A stretch of 15,657 bases of DNA, from positions 1-15,657 of the forward strand of contig JAZLJR010000037.1 of NCBI GenBank assembly GCA_045617925.1. Reading direction: 5' to 3'. The notes under the pieces were generated by a model. It saw nothing but the letters and a program-made list of their open reading frames with translations, had not been told where the DNA came from and ran no database searches. The position numbers were made by a program, and so were the translations under genes. Positions 14,953 through 15,657 of the stretch are shown piece after piece. Within the stretch, counting starts at the first letter, position 1, and each line of letters begins with the position of its first letter. Source of the stretch: CALELF01 sp045617925 (GTDB lineage Bacteria > Synergistota > Synergistia > Synergistales > Synergistaceae).

Positions 14953-15657
14953 CTATATATTCAATCCTGTTGTTGGGTCAACTCCAAGTACATAATTTAG
15001 TGCTTCAATAGCAGCACCGCTTGCGCCCTTTCCCAAATTGTCATAACGCGCAATGAGCAAAATTCTATCTTCATTTCCAAACACGGAAACTTCCATAGAA
15101 TCTTTTAAGGCAAGCCCAAGTCCAGACATAAGCCCATCAGCGTCAGCCTGATCAGTGTAGCTAACAATTGGTCCTGTGTATTTTTTCTTGTAAATTTCCT
15201 TTACTGTTTCTATCGTTGCACCGTTCCTCAAATCTTTTGCAAAAAGTGGCACGGTGACTACCATACCGCTATAAAAATCAGAAACGATTGGGCAGAATAT
15301 AGGGGCATTACTGACTCCTGATATTGCCACCATTTCCTTTAGGTGTTTATGATTTTGTGTGAGTCCATATTGGCGCGGTGCGGAGAGCAAAAAGTCTCTG
15401 TCCTTGTCCTCATACTGTGCAATCATTTTCTTCCCACCGCCACTGTAACCGGTAATTGAATGGCAAGTTAAAAGTGTATCGCGTGAAACAATGCCTGCTT
15501 CAATTAAAGGATATACAAGACCGATAAAACCGCTTGCGTGGCAACCTGGCACAGCGATTCTTTTGGCAGTTTTCAAGCGTGCTGTGAAGTCGGCAGAAAG
15601 CTCTGGAAAAGCGTAGCACCAGCCCTCGTTTGTCCTGTGAGCAGTTGAGGTGTCTAT
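14953..15657 (-). CDS. argC: N-acetyl-gamma-glutamyl-phosphate reductase, 5' end outside window
   Basis: ArgC reduces N-acetylglutamyl phosphate with NADPH to the semialdehyde used by ArgD. The frame is open through the right edge, so only the C-terminal 234 residues are seen. They begin with DTSTAHRTNEGWCYAFPEL, the conserved substrate-site region. Next come VPGCHASGF with the catalytic Cys (visible residue 39) and SITGYSGGGKKMIAQYE. These features and the short insertions fit the type 2 ArgC subfamily rather than the longer type 1. An internal TTG at 15576 could be mistaken for a start but lies after conserved sequence. ArgB and ArgD, its pathway partners, are 8.5 kb away behind the envelope cassette. 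No argJ is visible and may lie upstream. Confidence 0.92.
   Translation of the reverse strand: MDTSTAHRTNEGWCYAFPELSADFTARLKTAKRIAVPGCHASGFIGLVYPLIEAGIVSRDTLLTCHSITGYSGGGKKMIAQYEDKDRDFLLSAPRQYGLTQNHKHLKEMVAISGVSNAPIFCPIVSDFYSGMVVTVPLFAKDLRNGATIETVKEIYKKKYTGPIVSYTDQADADGLMSGLGLALKDSMEVSVFGNEDRILLIARYDNLGKGASGAAIEALNYVLGVDPTTGLNI

Noticed and set aside
14953..15576. argC starting at the internal TTG at 15576
   Set aside because: The frame continues to the window edge and the upstream residues DTSTAHRTNEGW are conserved ArgC sequence, so the true start is outside the window.
1..15657. tRNA, rRNA, riboswitch or CRISPR array
   Set aside because: I saw no cloverleaf, conserved rRNA stretch, regular repeat-spacer pattern or recognisable riboswitch core, though I could not run a covariance search.

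Overview
The window is about 15.7 kb of AT-rich DNA with strong AGGAG-type ribosome binding sites, GTG and TTG starts alongside ATG, lipoprotein and membrane genes, and a clostridial-style arginine gene set. This suggests a low-GC, probably anaerobic member of the Bacillota. I cannot place it more finely from the sequence alone. Every host gene is on the minus strand. The only plus-strand gene is a transposase.

Right to left, in the direction of transcription, the host region starts with argC, which runs off the right edge. Nine bases after argC comes a cell-envelope cassette: an MBOAT O-acyltransferase, an AlgX/AlgJ-like SGNH protein, two multi-spanning acyltransferase-type proteins, a large GT-C-like membrane protein, and a lipoprotein with a tyrosine-phosphatase signature. 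Arginine genes then resume with argB and argD, followed by fumC. The simplest reading is an argC...argBD cluster split by about 8.4 kb of surface-polymer synthesis and O-acetylation genes. The cassette breaks into transcription units at two copies of one intergenic repeat, each combining a hairpin with an extended -10 promoter. A related promoter precedes argB.

The left 2.9 kb is mobile DNA and intergenic repeats. First comes a hairpin and three short GGC-GTA-GCC-like palindromes. Then follows an IS110-group element of about 1.52 kb, and 23 bases later an IS30-family element of about 1.21 kb next to the 3' end of fumC.

The most informative part is the IS110 element, where the whole bridge-RNA logic can be read from sequence. 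The leader upstream of the transposase folds into two internal loops, each capped by a nearly identical ACCG-N5-CGGT hairpin. The first loop carries guides matching the left flank (10 of 10 bases) and right flank (6 bases) of this very insertion. The second carries guides matching the element's own right end (7 bases) and left end (5 bases). Joining the ends across a CT core builds a perfect TTGACA-17 bp-TATAAT promoter that would fire into the bridge RNA. It appears to be an intact, recently inserted, RNA-guided element. It also has a perfect 15-bp inverted repeat linking the bridge-RNA leader to the transposase stop codon, for which I know no described role.
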